From Cryptomeria japonica (taxonomy: Eukaryota > Streptophyta > Pinopsida > Cupressales > Cupressaceae), in assembly GCF_030272615.1 (NCBI RefSeq), contig NC_081411.1:210015744-210079743 (forward strand): 64,000 nucleotides of DNA, written 5' to 3'. The notes below the pieces were generated by a model that was not told the DNA's origin, did not search any database, and worked only from the letters and a program-made list of their open reading frames with translations. The position numbers and the translations under genes were made by a program. This document shows, piece by piece, positions 22,947 to 34,082 of the stretch; positions within the stretch are counted from its first letter, which is position 1, and each line of letters starts with the position of its first letter.

Positions 22947-23855
22947 TATAACATATAACATGAGATAAGATGTGATTGCCCTGTAAGCTCAAGGATAAGG
23001 AAAAAGAAGTTGGAGATCGGCCCTGCCAAACAGGAAAGGTCATAACAGGATCATCACAGCACACCATTGGGTCTGTTTCCACTATTGGTATCGGCCATCA
23101 ATTAAGAAATACATTTGAGATAAATCATATATACAATGTATGATGTAAAAAAAACAATTATCTTAATTATGGATATCTCCTCTACGAACCTTTTTTTTTA
23201 TTCTAAAATGATCATCATTTATTTATACAAAATACACATTAAATTTCATAACAATCATCTCTTTATAAAAATAAAATTTAAATGTTAAGTAACAATGAAA
23301 TTTTTTATTTTTAGGTTTTTTTCGTTAGAATCAAACTTACAAAGAAGTTTGTTGTTACTATATTCATGTGACATAAGAATGTGCCATCATATTTTAGCTT
23401 CGACAAAATCTACAAGCATAAAACATAAGTTTTATTTTACCAAAATTAAATAAGTTAGAACAAAAGTATTTCATTTAGAACATTAGGTATAATATCATGA
23501 ATTTAGAAGCCTCGGGTTGGAATAAAAATTTCTCATTGTAAAACTAATTGAATTTATCAATAAATTGACTTGCTGAAAACAATTATCTTAATAGATATAA
23601 ATCCTCATAAGAGATTTTTATTGAATATTTACATCATGAGATGTATATTTTAATTACTTAATATGTTTGTTATGGTTTGTTAATTAGAATAAAATATTTG
23701 TAGTACAAATACTTTTTTTACTTTATTGTTAAACTCAAACTTATTTTAGAAAGTTCAATATAAAATAAAAATGCTAGACAATAAATAGAGCATTCATGAT
23801 GCTTGATATGTGAGGAAGCTATTTCCAAGCTGATAGCAAAGAAAAATGTTCTACT
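22947..23855. other. AT-rich spacer
   Basis: Downstream of the Kelch gene there is AT-rich DNA with no protein-like reading frame. The first ~150 bases probably hold its 3' UTR. Confidence 0.5.
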
Positions 23856-24114
23856 TGTTAGTTTAAAATGAGCAAGAGAAGAACATAAGATAAACAAAAA
23901 ATAGCAGAAAAGAAAATCAGACAACAAGAACATGAGATGAATTTATAGTGGTTCGGCAATTGCCTACGTCCACTCGCAAAGAAGGGATCTATCACATTAA
24001 CCAATATCAATATTACATAGCCATACACATATTATTTATACATTTCTTCACCCATGAAGGAAGAGTTGGGGAAGCCAAACAGTCATATGACCGTTGGGCT
24101 TCATATACCCAACA
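23856..24114 (-). mobile_element. LTR (3') of a minus-strand non-autonomous LTR element
   Basis: Read on the minus strand it starts TGTTGGGTATATGAAGCCC at 24114 and ends CATTTTAAACTAACA at 23856. The same two ends delimit the LTRs of the element at 34295-36382. A purine-rich tract (catgggggagat) stands directly inside at 24115-24127, as expected for the polypurine tract before a 3' LTR. The matching 5' LTR was not found; that end is lost. Confidence 0.8.
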
Positions 24115-24170
24115 ATCTCCCCCATGAAGCCCAACTGGTACAGGAAACATCCCTGCTTCCTTTTCTAATT

Positions 24171-24386
24171 TCATATTACAACCAATCTACTAGATTTTAA
24201 ATTTGCAAACTTTTGTTCATGAACACTACAAATGAATCTCCTCCATGTCAAATCGTGGTTATAAACAACTTCTCCTATGATAGACACAAACTTACTAATA
24301 GAAACATTACTTTTTGCAAGGTCATAATAAATCCCTCCATCACAATCACCTTCTCCTTTGCTCCCCTTCTTGTAAACCTTGAACAA
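24171..24386 (-). pseudogene. 3' coding part of the LTR element family
   Basis: The minus strand reads GDCDGGIYYDLA.. and then HDLTWRRFICSVHEQKFANL. The element at 34.3-36.4 kb has the corresponding RDFDGGVYYGSA and a DLTRRR..IHEQSLAIIKSS segment before its 3' LTR. Conservation of protein-like words between two diverged copies suggests this was coding. Function unknown. Confidence 0.5.
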
Positions 24387-24548
24387 AGAACCTAAAAAAT
24401 CACCATTAGTCGGTTATAATACCCAAAAATAAAACTCTCTAACCCAAAACTCAAGCATTTCCTATTGCTAGTAACCACACATTTGGGTCCGCTGGCCCTC
24501 TTCTTAGAAGTCTAGTAAATCAACTTCCTACCAAGGGTTTTGATAATT

Positions 24549-25322
24549 CTAATTTTCTTGGTGTGACACTTGATCTGCAACCATGCTCTGCATTGTTCTT
24601 GTGCACTTAGATGGTCCATAAGAATATTGGCTTCCATCATTTACTGTATTAACATTACTGTTGACTAGAATACCTTCTGCACTATCAGCATGGTGAAGCC
24701 CACCAATCAGCCTTTCTATGGTACGTCCACCTTCGTTCATAATACAATTATGGGTCTGAGGGCCCAACAACTCAAATGCTGCGACATAAGCACCAAATTT
24801 ACTGCCAGCAGGGTGTCGTGGAATAGAATCCTTGTCAGGCTCAAAACAGAGCTTCTTTGTGGTCTTGCCAAGATCAATATCATACAATAGAATTATTTCA
24901 TTGGCAAATCCAACCTTAGAATGGAAGGAACAATTATTTTCATCATCTTTAGGGTTTAAATTCTCTCTCTTATCCCCTATGCAACAACCCAATAGAGGGT
25001 ATTCAGAGAAACTTTCCACAACCATATGCTTGGTTAGAATCATGTTAACGAATCCAACATCACCATTTTTAAAGAAATTAGGTTCCTTCTCAATCTCCTT
25101 GTTGTTCAAATCATTTACACATGCCACAACTGCATCATGACATGAAAAAGAAATGAAACCGAAATCTCTATGCTTTGTAGTTGGCAGGTTACGTGCTAGC
25201 TTAATTTTCTCACAATCCCCCATGACATCAGGGCACAGTCCTGAAGCAAAGCTCCCATCTTCGCAAATGACACCAAATGCCAAGCTGACTAGCCATGGGT
25301 TCATACTTATGCTCATTTCCAT
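24549..25322 (-). pseudogene. RRM-derived ORF inside the LTR element
   Basis: A 257-residue open frame. Residues ~39-75 read [20 protein letters not shown] and then [18 protein letters not shown], which looks like the second half of an RNA-recognition motif: RDFGFISF fits RNP1 and the A..C...LNN helix follows. This arrangement is closest, as far as I can judge, to plant hnRNP R/Q-like proteins. RNP2 and the first half of the domain are absent. The remaining residues ([16 protein letters not shown].., [16 protein letters not shown]) are not recognised. It is most likely a captured and truncated host gene fragment. A diverged duplicate is at 26513-27190. Confidence 0.6.
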
Positions 25323-25324
25323 CT

Positions 25325-26040
25325 TTATTTTTGGTAGTCAACATTGTTTTCAGACTCCTTCGAATCGACCACAAAAGGTTCCTTCGTCACCCATAGAAAA
25401 GCCATCTCTTCACCTCCATATGCAGTAAGATTAGGACCTCTTAGATAACCATATTCAGTACCAGTAGATTCCTTGTCATAAAAGTTATTTGTATTTCTTG
25501 TAGAAGCTTGTGTACTACCTGCAATCAAAGCATTCCACTCTGCCTCTACTTCTGCAATCTACAACAATAAATCAACACTCTCCTTTCCTTTTGGAAAATT
25601 AATTTCCTCAAAGACCATATTCTCAGCCTTTCTGAAATCTTTTAGATCCTGCGTAGCCTTGAGCCAGAGGCTCTCTCCCGCCTCGTTGAGCTCTATAATC
25701 CTTGCGCTCCTTGGAACTTCAGTCGCCAGGCACCCCAAATCCTCTTGTGGATTCGTTCCACCAAGAAAAGGATTTCCTATCAATAAGGCATGCATTTTTA
25801 TGAGGAAAGAGTCCTTTGTCAGGAGCTTCCCATCACTTTCCTCTTGCTGAAATATAGTCTCTTCAGAAAAATATGATTCTTTCTCAAAGTTATCTTTTTC
25901 AATATTCATGATGTGACACAAAACTATTAACTTCTGGTCCATACAAATCAGTTTTTCTATGAATAGGAGATTCTCTTCATTCAACCTCATAAATTTTTCT
26001 TTTTCATAATCCTCTTAAGCCTTGTTCTCAACTTTCATGT
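25325..26040 (-). pseudogene. Gag-adjacent coding part of the LTR element, unit 1
   Basis: The minus-strand frame reads EDYEKEKFMRLNEENLLF-like at its start, then MDQKLIVLCHIMNIEKDNFEKE, NPQEDLGCLATEV, ESLWLKATQDL, and after one stop EAEWNALIAGSTQAS. The element at 34.6-35.7 kb encodes the same series (MDQKLMVLCCILNIGKDNFEKE, NPQEDSWCLEIE, ESLWLKATEDF, EAEWNALIVGTAQVS). A stop at 25559 and a frame change near 25323 break it. Acidic, helix-rich; function unknown. Confidence 0.65.
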
Positions 26041-26142
26041 AAACTTTTTGGTCCATACAAATCAGTTATTCTGTGAGTGAGAGACATTCATGTAAACATT
26101 ACTGGTTACTAGATCGCCATGCACAGGAGGAATTCAGGATTC

Positions 26143-26526
26143 AGGAAAGGGCTTTAGAAACCATGTAGCAAATGAAAATACCAAGCGTAAAGCCTAATTA
26201 TTTGCCAGTGGCTTCCATCCTATACCAACGTGGGAGCTTTTGAAATAAGATATGGACACGCATCACAGGATAACGGTAGGGAGATTTTTGAAATTTATTA
26301 TAGTTCGAAATGCCCTAGTTTTAGATATTTAGGAAAGGATAAATGTGGAATTATAGACCTCGCACCTGTATTTGCTGACATAATGATTCAAAGTTTTGTC
26401 GTGTCATGGAATGCATCAATTGCAAGAGATGCGGAAATAGATTTGATGGAAGGGCTTCGGAAAGTTGCAGACTCATTGGTGACTGTCAAATCTAACCCCC
26501 ACAACCTTCAGCCTACATCCTCCATA
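26143..26526 (+). pseudogene. Exon-like fragment of an unknown gene, unit 1
   Basis: The plus strand has an open frame through GAFEIRYGHASQDNGREIF, CGIIDLAPVFADIMIQSFVV, WNASIARDAEIDLMEGLRK and [12 protein letters not shown], cut off by the tandem-repeat junction. There is no ATG near the start of the open frame. The same protein continues in unit 2 to a stop at 28530. The family is not recognised. Confidence 0.45.
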
Positions 26527-27190
26527 TGTTGACTAGAATACCTTCTACACTATCAGCATCGTGAAGCCCACCAATCAGCCTTTCCATGGTACTTCCACCT
26601 TCGTTCATAATACAATTATGGGTCTGAGGGCCCAAGGACTCAAATGTTGCAACACAAGCACCAAATCTACTGCCAGTAGGGTGTCGTGGCATAGAATCCT
26701 TGTTAGATTCAAAACAGAGCTTCTTTGTGGTCTTGCCAAAATCAATATGATACAATAAAATTATTTCATTGGCAAATCCAACCTTGGAATGGAAGGAAGA
26801 ATTATTTCTGTCATCTTTAGGGTTTAAATTCTCGCTCTCATCCCTTTTGTAACAACCCAATGGAGGGTATTCAAAGAAACTTTCCACAACCATATGCTTG
26901 GTTAGAATCATCTTAACATATCCAACATCACCATTTTTAAAGAAATTAGGTTCCTTCTCAATCTCCTTGTTGTTCAAATCATTTACACATGCCACAACTA
27001 CATCATGAGATGAAAAAGAAATGGAACCAGAATCTCTGCGCTTTACAGTTGGCAGGTTACGTGCTAGCTTAATTTTCTCACAATCCCCCATGACATCAGG
27101 GCACAGTTCCAAACCAAATCTCCCATCTTCCCAAATGACACCAAATGCTGAGCCGACTAGCCATGGGTTCATACTCATGCTCATTTCCAT
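26513..27190 (-). pseudogene. RRM-derived ORF, duplicate in unit 2
   Basis: Same protein as at 24549-25322 with substitutions ([18 protein letters not shown] instead of [18 protein letters not shown]). The RNP1-like core has lost its aromatic residue, so RNA binding is unlikely. The frame is open for 225 codons and ends at the unit junction. Confidence 0.6.
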
Positions 27191-28343
27191 CTTCAGTTTT
27201 GGTAGTCAACATTCTTTTCAAACTTCTTCGAATCGACCATAGAAGGTTCCTTCGTCACCCATAGAAAAGCCATCTCTTCACCTCCATATGCAGCAACATT
27301 AGGACTACTTAGATAACCATATTCATTACCAGCAGATTCCTTCTCATAAATGTTGTTTGTATTTCTTGTAGAAGCTTGTGTACTACCTGCAATCAAAGCA
27401 TTCCACTCTGCCTCTACTTCTGCAGTCTACAACAATAAATCAACACTCTCCTTTCCTTTTGGAAAATTAATTTCCTCAAAGACCATATTCTCAGCCTTTC
27501 AGAAGTCGTTTAGATCCTGCGTAGCCTTGAGCCAGAGGCTCTCTCCCACCTCCTTGAGCTCTATAATCCTTGCGCTCCTGGAACTTCAGTCGCCAGGTAC
27601 CCTGAGTCCTCTTGTGGATTCTTTCCACCAAGGAAAGGATTTCCTATCAATAAGGCATGCATTTTTCTGAGGAAAGAGTCCTTTGTTAGGAGCGTCCCAT
27701 CACTTTCCTCTTGCTGAAATACGGTCTCTTCAGAAAAATCTGATTATTTCTCAAAGTTATCTTTTTCAATATTCATGATGCGACACAAAACCATTGACGT
27801 GTCGTCCATACAAATCAGTTTTTCTATGAGTAGGAGATTCTCTTCATTCAACCTCATAAATTTTTCTTTTTCATAATCCTCTTGAGCCTTGTTCTCAACT
27901 TTCATGCAAACTTTCTCGTGCATACAAATCAATTTTTCTATGAGTGAGAGACATTCATGTAAACGTTATTGGTTACTAGATCGCCACGCACAGGAGGAAT
28001 TCAGGATTCAGGGAAGGGCTTTAGAAACCCTGTAGCAAATAAAAATGGCAAGCGTAAAGCCTAATTATTTGCCAGTGGCATCCATCCTGTACCAACGTGT
28101 GAGCGTTTGAAATAAGATATGGACACGCCCTAGTTTTAGACATGTAGGAAAGGATAAATGTGGAATTATAGACCTCACACCTGTATTTGCTGACAGAATG
28201 CTTCAAAGTTTTGTCGTCTCATGGAATGCGTCGATTGTAAGAGCTGCAGAAATAGATTTGATGGAAAGGCTTCGGAAAGTTGCACACTCGTTGGTGACTG
28301 TCAGATCTAACCCCCACAACCTTCAGCCTACATCCTCCATATG
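26529..28343. repeat. Tandem duplication, unit 2 (1,815 bp)
   Basis: Second copy of the unit at 24661-26528, slightly shorter because of small deletions (one of about 50 bases near 28128). The units differ by several percent, so the duplication is not very recent. At the right end unit 2 continues into the rest of the plus-strand exon-like sequence (to 28530), which shows that unit 2 keeps the original right junction. Confidence 0.9.
27193..27960 (-). pseudogene. Gag-adjacent coding part, duplicate in unit 2
   Basis: Matches 25325-26100. Broken by stops and small indels (for example one missing base near 27580 and a stop near 27427). At the upstream end the reading MHEKVCMKVENKAQEDYEKE overlaps the corresponding region of unit 1. 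Confidence 0.6.
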
Positions 28344-28530
28344 TGTGCCATGTACACAAAATGTGAGGGCAGAGGCTTGGCATGTGGTCTACGTAACAAA
28401 ATTGCCTAATGCAGATAGCAGGCGTAGAGCCAAAGTCTTTTTCCTGTCACCTCCAGCAGCCAATTATTTCTTACAAAATACCTCTAAGAAATGTCATCTC
28501 ATCGAGTTCAAGGATAGGAAAATTTTGTAG
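28122..28530 (+). pseudogene. Terminal exon-like fragment of an unknown gene, unit 2
   Basis: An open frame from about 28122 reads PSFRHVGKDKCGIIDLTPVF, then [59 protein letters not shown] and NTSKKCHLIEF, and ends with TAG at 28528. The two units differ mostly by conservative changes, so it was probably protein-coding. Upstream exons are not visible and a deletion removed the part that unit 1 still has. I do not recognise the family. Confidence 0.45.
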
Positions 28531-29001
28531 ACAATATATTTGATGGAAAGACTCCTGCCAATTGGAATGCGTTCAGAAGAATATATATTTTCAAAACAAA
28601 TGCTGCCAGATTTCTTTTCGAGTAGATTACACTTTCAAAACAAATGCACCATTCCTCATTTATTACAAGGCCATGCTCTGCAAGAAAGCACGCTTTCTAC
28701 TTTACTGTCTCTCTCGTCCTCTCTTCAAGTTTCAAATTTTTTTTCTTTACTGTTCCTTTTTGAAAATTTTTCCATTCATGCCTTTGACCACTTGGTCGAG
28801 GATGTGACATGCTAGTGATCAACTAGCTCTTATACGAAATGTTGTAGATGTAAATTAGGGTATCTTTTTAGCTTTCCAGATCTCCAGATATTTCAATGCC
28901 ATTAGTAAATCCATACATTAAAAATAAAACTCATATTTATGTCATTAGTCTTAAATAAGGAGAATGATTAAAGCTATGAGATTTCCACAATCCATTTTGT
29001 A
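28531..29001. other. Spacer without recognised gene
   Basis: Downstream of the exon-like fragment the sequence is T/C-rich around 28680-28780 and then AT-rich. Nothing supports a gene. Confidence 0.45.
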
Positions 29002-29190
29002 TTCTAGTGTATTTTTTCTGGATTTGATTGTGTGTATTTTTTCCATCAAAGTTTCCAATCACACTCTGTGATTCATCATCATGATGAAAATAATTCCGAA
29101 GACATGAAAGATGATGAATCACGGAGTGTGATTCAAAAAATTGATAGAAAAAATAAACACAATCGAATCCAAAAAAAATACACTAGAAAG
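29002..29190. repeat. Long imperfect inverted repeat (hairpin)
   Basis: The left arm (29002-29080) and the right arm (29110-29190) are reverse complements of each other over about 80 bases with some mismatches, separated by a ~29-base loop. Matching words are ctagtgtattttttctggat with atccaaaaaaaatacactag, and tgtgattcatcatc with gatgatgaatcacg. Transcription of either strand would give a long hairpin. It may be a small foldback transposon or a young small-RNA locus; no flanking target duplication was found by eye. Confidence 0.75.
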
Positions 29191-29366
29191 AGAATGATTT
29201 CAAAGAGTATGTCACTCTTAATGACTTCCTTCCAGCTGAAGAAACAAATGTCCCTTCCCTTCCAAGAGGAGAATCTCAGATAGACATGCCGAGTGCTAGT
29301 GACAATGGCGGTAGTGGTCATGGCCGCAGAAGGGATCGGGATCGGGGCCGCGCTTCAAGGGTCTAA
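29188..29366 (+). pseudogene. Exon-like tail with Gly/Arg-rich end
   Basis: After an AG at 29183-29187 region (cactag) the frame reads KENDFKEYVTLNDFLPAEE, PSLPRGESQIDMPSASD and GGSGHGRRRDRDRGRASRV, ending with TAA at 29364. GC content rises locally, which stands out against the surroundings. It looks like the last exon of a nucleic acid-binding protein with an RG-rich tail. No upstream exon was found, so it may be a fragment. Confidence 0.35.
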
Positions 29367-30093
29367 ATCATGTTGTTAGTTCTTTCCAAAAACTTAGAGG
29401 TATGCACCCCTTTTCTTTTTTTGTCATTAAGCTTTGTAAATTCGAAAAGTTTCTAGTCTGAAGAAACAGAGAGAAAAAATTTCAGTTTGTTCATGGTGGT
29501 TAAACTATCTCGTTTTTTTATGGTTTAGCCACTAGCATGATCAATCAAAAAGTAACTTTTATTAATATAAAACCTTTGACTCTGCCTTTATCCATAAAAA
29601 AAAATCATATTTATATATCATCTTTGCAAGTAGAACAATGTGAAACCAAAAGACAATAATCTAGTTTAACAGTTTGCATAAATAAAGACTGCACAGTGGA
29701 AAGAAAATACCATTTGGGTATGGGAGATCATCTTACTTCAATTTTACATTAAAAGAGATTATGTAAAGCATAATATAGCATATAATATTCTTACTTGAAT
29801 TCAGTGATGATACTTTATATTCTACCGCAAAAAATCAACAAAATAAATTGGTTTTTGCTGAATTGAAATTAAAATAATTCTTTTTTTTCTTACAAGGATT
29901 AGGAGTGACAAATTAGTTGGATATTGGAGCAAATATCACTGATCATTCAAATTTTAATCAAAACTTCTCTAAGAAATCATTAGTAACACATGAACGATCA
30001 ATTATAAGTAAACTCAAATTGAGCTAAATTTGATATAAGTCAAGCCAAACTCAAATGCTCCAAGTTTATGAGTTGAGTAAATATTACTCTTCT
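29367..30093. other. AT-rich spacer
   Basis: No coding signal. It ends where the left block of the segmental duplication starts. Confidence 0.5.
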
Positions 30094-30627
30094 TCTAGGT
30101 GTCTTGCAACTATACATAGGCTAGGAACTTGAAAACAATCAACTTCCTTTCTGAATAATTTTACTGCATGTAACTTTCCATCTCATTTGCCTTAGGATAT
30201 TAAAAGTGTTTTTTTGAAGTGGTTTACCTTTAACAAAATTCTTACAACTTTTAAAAACCATCTCTCTACATTTCTATTGAAATTTAGATTTCTTTATTTT
30301 TAATAGAGAATTTAATTAATGCTAAACATTTTTTGAATGGAATAATTTGAACAGATTTCTTCTAGGTGTCTTGCAACTATACATAGGCTAGGAACTTGAA
30401 AACAATCAACTTCCTTTCTGAATAATTTTACTGCATGTAACTTTCCATCTCATTTGCCTTAGGATATTAAAAGTGTTTTTTTGAAGTGGTTTACCTTTAA
30501 CAAAATTCTTACAACTTTTAAAAACCATCTCTCTACATTTCTATTGAAATTTAGATTTCTTTATTTTTAATAGAGAATTTAATTAATGCTAAACATTTTT
30601 TGAATGGAATAATTTGAACAGATTTTA
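30094..30627. repeat. 267-bp tandem duplication, nearly identical units
   Basis: 30094-30360 and 30361-30627 start with tctaggtgtcttgcaactat and appear the same throughout by eye. Copy A begins inside this unit at position 1. Near-identity points to a recent event in copy B. Confidence 0.85.
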
Positions 30628-32951
30628 TTTTAATAGTTATATTAAGTTCATGAAAATTAAGATTCTAATTGTAAATCTATATCATTTTACTGAAAATAAT
30701 TTTGGATCCACCAATAGTGATGAAGGTCCTACATGTGTCTATTCTCAAAAAAAATTTCTATAGCTAGAAAAAATAAAGAAAGATCTAACGTTCATCTCTC
30801 ATTGAAGAAATCTCATCTTTCTAAATGAGGGCACTGAGATTTGCCTGTTTCTGAATTATGACCAACAATGCTATGACGACGGTTGGAAGGCCCTCACCTC
30901 CTCCGAAAACAATTTAACAATTCAACCAATCTGTAACAAATAATCCAAAATAAAATGAGTAGGAAACCGAAAAACTCTAAAACTCATCGGTTTGGAGAGA
31001 AAAGTAGAAAAAATCTAAATTCTTGAATTTCAATTGAATGGATAAGAGATTTGTGAGGTCCCATATACAATTCAATATTGATACTTTATATTTAATGCTA
31101 TTATAAGATTATCTACTTGAGTTTCATGCTAAACGAATTTTGAGGGTTATAATTAAATCTTAATTATATTTACGCACTTGTGTGGAAGAGTCTAATTATT
31201 CTCCCAATTCTTATATATTCAATCTAAAATTTAAAATCGAATGTGGTTGAAATTATTTTTGGTATTAAATTAGAATAAATAAATATTTTCCAATTAATAG
31301 ATTATATTGATTTATCCATGGTGAAAGAAGTGAATGGCCAGACTTTGTGCTATATGATGATTATAATTTAAGTTTTCTTTAGCTATAATGTTATGTTTTT
31401 ATTTGATAAATAATGGGATAAGTCCATTACCATACATAATCATCAAACAGGTGCACAAGAGGAAAATCACAAGCACTGGGATCATGAAAACACAACCATC
31501 AAAAATGGCAAACCCTTTTTAAAAAGGATGTTTTTTACTAGAGCATCAACCTGTAGGACAAAGTCCCTAAACAAGAAAAATCACCTAATCATAATAGAGG
31601 GGTTTAAGAAAACCCATAACCATCTAACAATAGAAACCCCTTGCATAGGAATAAAGTAACCAAGGGAAGCACTAAAAACATCGTCTTTTTAATGGTGCCA
31701 TTAAACCTTTTACCTAATAGACCACTACGAACAACAATGTTCATAGTAAATAATCTCATAGGCTTTTGATAGGCATACCTAAAACTTTGACTGATAGAAA
31801 AACCTACAAACAATCCATCAAAGGCCACCTTAATAAGCCGATTCTTAGTAAAGACACTAAGGAATAGAATCCCAACTAGAAACACAGGGAAGAGACCCAA
31901 AGAGAAAATTACCTGACGGCGGGGACACGATTCAACAATAAAGAACCTAAAAGAAAATAGTATCTCCCAACAGAAGAAGAAATCTAGAATCAAAGTAGAA
32001 ACATAGGAAACATGACACTCTACAATTATCGGCTCTCAAAACCTTTTAGCAATCCATCCACCACAACACAAAGAAAGCTTCTACCGAGTAGAATATCATC
32101 ATTCATAATAACGAGAGAACTCGGCCCCTACGAACCCACATAAATAGAATAGACTTTAAAGATCCAAGAATATTTGAGGCCCACCTTCATAGGGACATTG
32201 GAAGAATCAGAGAAAAAATACCTCCAAAACCCTTACTAGACAAGAAAGGAGTGCTAGAAAATAGTCTCTTGGAAGAGGGAAAAAATTTGCCCCACTCTAG
32301 AGATCAACAACACAAGAGGAAGTCTCCCAGCTCGACATAAAATCCCATGTCCATAGGACTAGTACTAAATAGAGGAGCCTAAAGCAGCACCTAAGCCATA
32401 ATCAAGAGTAGACCCGAAGTGAAGCAACTCTGCCAATGTGTGACTAAAGAAACAAAGTACACCAATAGGCCATGCATGCCCCCCACAAAAAAATTGTAAC
32501 CTCTAAGGAGTAGAATTATAATTCTAATCACCTTGGAGCACACGAAGAAAAGCCTAGATTGTAGGGCATAGACACAAGAAACAACCACCAGTCTATCCCA
32601 AGCACCATAGAGCACATGGCACCCCCAAATCATTAGAGGCAAGGTAGGAGAAGAGTCTCAACCACCACCCACAAACAAAAAAAATAGAAAATCCATGCAT
32701 CAAAGAATATAGGACACTACGCAAATATGAAAGGTAGGGTATGAGAGGTGAGAGCATGAACATCAGTCCACACCCACTCCCTAAAACACTTTGTAGGACC
32801 CGCCACAATGCAGAAGCCCGCAGAAATGCCAGGGAAGGAAAAATTGCCCGGACAAGGCAGTCGACAGAGAAACAAGCTATAATGTTATGTTTTTTATTAG
32901 AGTAAAATAGGTTAGATAGGGACCTGAAACCTGCCAAAAAATATTCATGAG
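30361..32951. repeat. Segmental duplication, left block, copy B
   Basis: Partner of 1-2512, same orientation. It keeps 95 bases (31871-31965) that copy A has lost between CCCAAC repeats. It includes the truncated LINE and its target duplications. Just after TCATGAG at 32945-32951 it departs from copy A. Confidence 0.9.
31396..32874 (-). mobile_element. 5'-truncated LINE-type insertion, copy B
   Basis: AGCTATAATGTTATG at 31381-31395 and 32875-32889 brackets the insertion as in copy A. A T-rich edge is on the left. No intact ORF; the 129-residue frame at 31604-31993 has no recognisable domain and is broken in copy A. Confidence 0.5.
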
Positions 32952-33029
32952 GATGAACCAGATGCTTAGCCACATTGGGTCAATAACAAAACAACAAAAC
33001 AGGGTCCAAAGACCCTAAAACTACATAAT

Positions 33030-33949
33030 ATTCTTGAACATTTGGATAGACTTAACATGTATAAATTTCCTATTAATCTCAGATAATTCCTCAATAAGGC
33101 TATAGTTCTATGTTATGTTGCCATGATTGGCATAACTGTTGAAGGTGAGATGATGATGGATGACTGCACTGGTAGAGGAAAGATGACATGATCAGTTATA
33201 TGTGTTCTCATTGATGGCAACCAGTGTCAACTGATGTTTGATGATGTTTACAGATGGTTTTTGGTGATTGAATTCTTGGCTAAGTGATTTGGTCTACCGG
33301 AGTTAGTGTTTGACAAATTGATAGGGTTTACTAGCAAGACTGGGAACTAGGACATTAACCGCTAAAGCAGATAAGTTTTGATGGAATCGTGTGATTGGTG
33401 ATGTTTCAGGACTTGTGGTTTGAAACATAAGCTTTTATGATAGAATTAAGTATGTAACTAGAGCCACACCCTATGATGGTTACCGAAAGTCATGTTTTGA
33501 ATTTATGGTGAAGTTTTGCTAGGGTTTTGGTAGGGTTTAAGGAATGGTGCCTAGTAAATTAAAGAATTTTGTTGTGACACTTACTACAATGTGTATGAAG
33601 ATATAAACTACTACCATAAATATAAAAGAGAGAGAGATGCATTCTAAAGTTATGGATAGTAGACAACAAGTCAAAGATATTATAGATTAGATAAAAAATT
33701 ACTTCTAAGAGGAAAATAATATAAGTATGGATAAGAAGGTAAAAATTTATTTGAAAATTTTTGAAACTAAGAAATTATTTAAAATGTAGCATTAGAATAA
33801 CATATTTTTGAGAAGAACGCTAATTTTAGATGAGCCAAAAGATGAACCTAAAAATAGACAATCACTAATATTGAGAGAAAGATTAATATAAAGAAGGAAC
33901 CTAATTAGCTAGAAAGGTCTAAAAGAGAAGTCAGAGTTGTCCACATTGG
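33030..33949. repeat. Long dispersed repeat, partner of 17019-17874
   Basis: Same order of words as at 17019 (gaacatttggatagactta, then the 320-bp repeat at 33575-33905, then an RNase H-like remnant). It lies in the 4.48-kb segment that copy A lacks between its two TCATGAG matches. The first ~80 bases before it (32952-33029) match neither copy. Confidence 0.8.
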
Positions 33950-34082
33950 GTTACACATGGCTAAAAGAGAAGTCTTTGAAAAAGTCCGATTGGAGTCTGA
34001 CTCACTAAATACTATCAATTGTCTGAATGGATGCATGGATCCTAGCTGGACAATGGCTATTCTGATCAAGGATTGTCGGGTT
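33950..34082 (+). pseudogene. RNase H-like remnant joined to a Kelch remnant
   Basis: Reads HMAKREVFEKVRLESDSLNT, then CLNGCMDPSWTMAILIKDCR, better preserved than the partner at 17875. Homology to the RNase H stops at about 34082 in the middle of the domain, and the next bases match the Kelch gene from 22302 on. The joined frame stays open for 77 codons. Confidence 0.65.

Larger units (their letters stand above)
23856..26110 (-). mobile_element. Non-autonomous LTR retroelement carrying gene fragments, 5'-truncated
   Basis: This minus-strand element shares LTR ends, polypurine tract and coding parts with the complete element at 34295-36382, so both are one family. Its internal part has a region related to that element's Gag-like ORF (26000-25330), an RRM-related ORF (25322-24549) and a short 3' part (24386-24171) that again matches the other element (FDGGVYY-like, then DLTxRRxI..HEQ). 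The zinc knuckle and 5' LTR are missing. The coding part was later duplicated in tandem (26529-28343). Confidence 0.7.
24661..26528. repeat. Tandem duplication, unit 1 (1,868 bp)
   Basis: Starts ttgactagaataccttct and ends tacatcctccatatg. Unit 2 (26529-28343) begins with the same bases and ends with the same bases. The unit contains the minus-strand element coding part plus the first part of a plus-strand exon-like sequence. Confidence 0.9.

Noticed and set aside
22546-23082. Minus-strand frames opposite the Kelch gene
   Set aside because: They mirror the Kelch codons and have no independent support.
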